Shown: one piece after another, positions 63,723 to 64,000 of the stretch
Layout of the letters: the number at the start of each line of letters is the position of its first letter
Position numbering within the stretch: position 1 is the stretch's first letter
Assembly (NCBI GenBank): GCA_933228895.1
Contig: OW121852.1
Coordinates: 129,203,544-129,267,543 of the forward strand
Origin: Platycnemis pennipes
Lineage: Eukaryota; Arthropoda; Insecta; Odonata; Platycnemididae
Direction: 5' to 3'
Length of the DNA stretch: 64,000 bases
Position numbers and translations under genes: made by a program
Notes under the pieces: generated by a model
Databases searched by the model: none
What the model was told of the DNA's origin: nothing
Seen by the model: only the letters and a program-made list of their open reading frames with translations

Positions 63723-64000
63723 AGGGGGCGTTTACTCGGAACCGAAATCGCAATTTTGTACACGAAATCGTTAGTAGGAAACGAAAAAAGATTTTTTGTG
63801 AAAAAATTAATCTTCTAACCACAACCATTCACTCATAAATCAAAAATTAAAAAAAGCAATAAGCCCACCGAAAAAGCTGCTGTGATAACATTGTCGTCAT
63901 TTTCCTCCCCTCCTTGACTGCTTTTAGGGAAAGGGAAGGGAGTGGACGGGGGTTCTCGGAAGGTAGGTTCGCACAGATAATGTGGCAACTGTCCTATTGG
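63723..64000. mobile_element. 534-bp MITE family, copy 3, cut by the window end
   Basis: The left end GGGGCGTTTACTCGGAACCG and the following 270 bp match copies 1 and 2 with scattered differences. The right half lies beyond the window. Confidence 0.85.

Noticed and set aside
1..64000. CRISPR arrays, operons, prokaryotic promoters, phage genes or a defence system
   Set aside because: The window is eukaryotic; no regularly spaced repeats with unique spacers and no prokaryotic gene organisation are present.

Overview
The window is eukaryotic DNA from an arthropod, most probably an insect with a large, transposon-swollen genome. The evidence is spliced exons with GT/AG borders, a terminal exon of the arthropod hormone subunit partner of bursicon, a copia element with an initiator-tRNA-type primer site, and arthropod-type Jockey, RTE, CR1, hAT, piggyBac, pogo/Tigger and Harbinger repeats. 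There are no prokaryotic gene arrays or operons, no rRNA and no CRISPR. Most short ORFs are chance ORFs or transposon debris.

Two host genes are visible, both as exons too short for ORF calling. (1) A divergent Rab-family small GTPase lies on the minus strand. Its four coding exons are 45062-44995, 44898-44775, 21753-21565 and 12455-12330. Splice phases match and all five G boxes are present. The gene is stretched over more than 32 kb because introns 2 (23.0 kb) and 3 (9.1 kb) are packed with mobile elements. Its last exon is unresolved; a candidate zone with a polyadenylation signal is at 10.95-11.42 kb. (2) The C-terminal exon of partner of bursicon (pburs) lies on the plus strand at 54135-54305, with an AATAAA about 200 bp downstream. 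Its upstream exons were not found.

Layout. 0-4.8 kb: a possible Penelope-like terminal motif, a non-autonomous pogo-type element (953-3286) holding a long inverted repeat, and a decayed unknown coding stretch. 4.88-8.53 kb: a non-autonomous hAT element with a perfect 8-bp target duplication, containing a Jockey-like remnant that itself contains an RTE copy with its own 9-bp duplication. 8.75-10.28 kb: two RTE fragments. 10.9-21.8 kb: Rab exons 3 and 4 (numbered here from the ATG), a piggyBac remnant, palindromes and local duplications. 23.05-35.60 kb: a copia element with almost identical LTRs, invaded by a hAT element (itself invaded by a MITE and a piggyBac-type MITE) and by a CR1-like LINE with both ORFs open. 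35.61-38.04 kb: a nearly intact Tigger element next to the copia flank. 38-44.4 kb: MITEs, a second pogo remnant and a TIR element enclosing a second piggyBac. 44.8-45.1 kb: Rab exons 1 and 2. 46.94-51.82 kb: a TIR element with an 8-bp duplication, enclosing a Harbinger element and a perfect SINE inverted pair. 54-64 kb: the pburs exon, a decayed Jockey copy, SINE and MITE copies, and quiet AT-rich DNA.

No cooperating gene system is seen beyond these two host genes. The notable biology is the nested transposon structure inside a Rab gene's introns. Element borders here are read from matching target-site duplications and terminal repeats. No database search was possible, so family names rest on recognised motifs.
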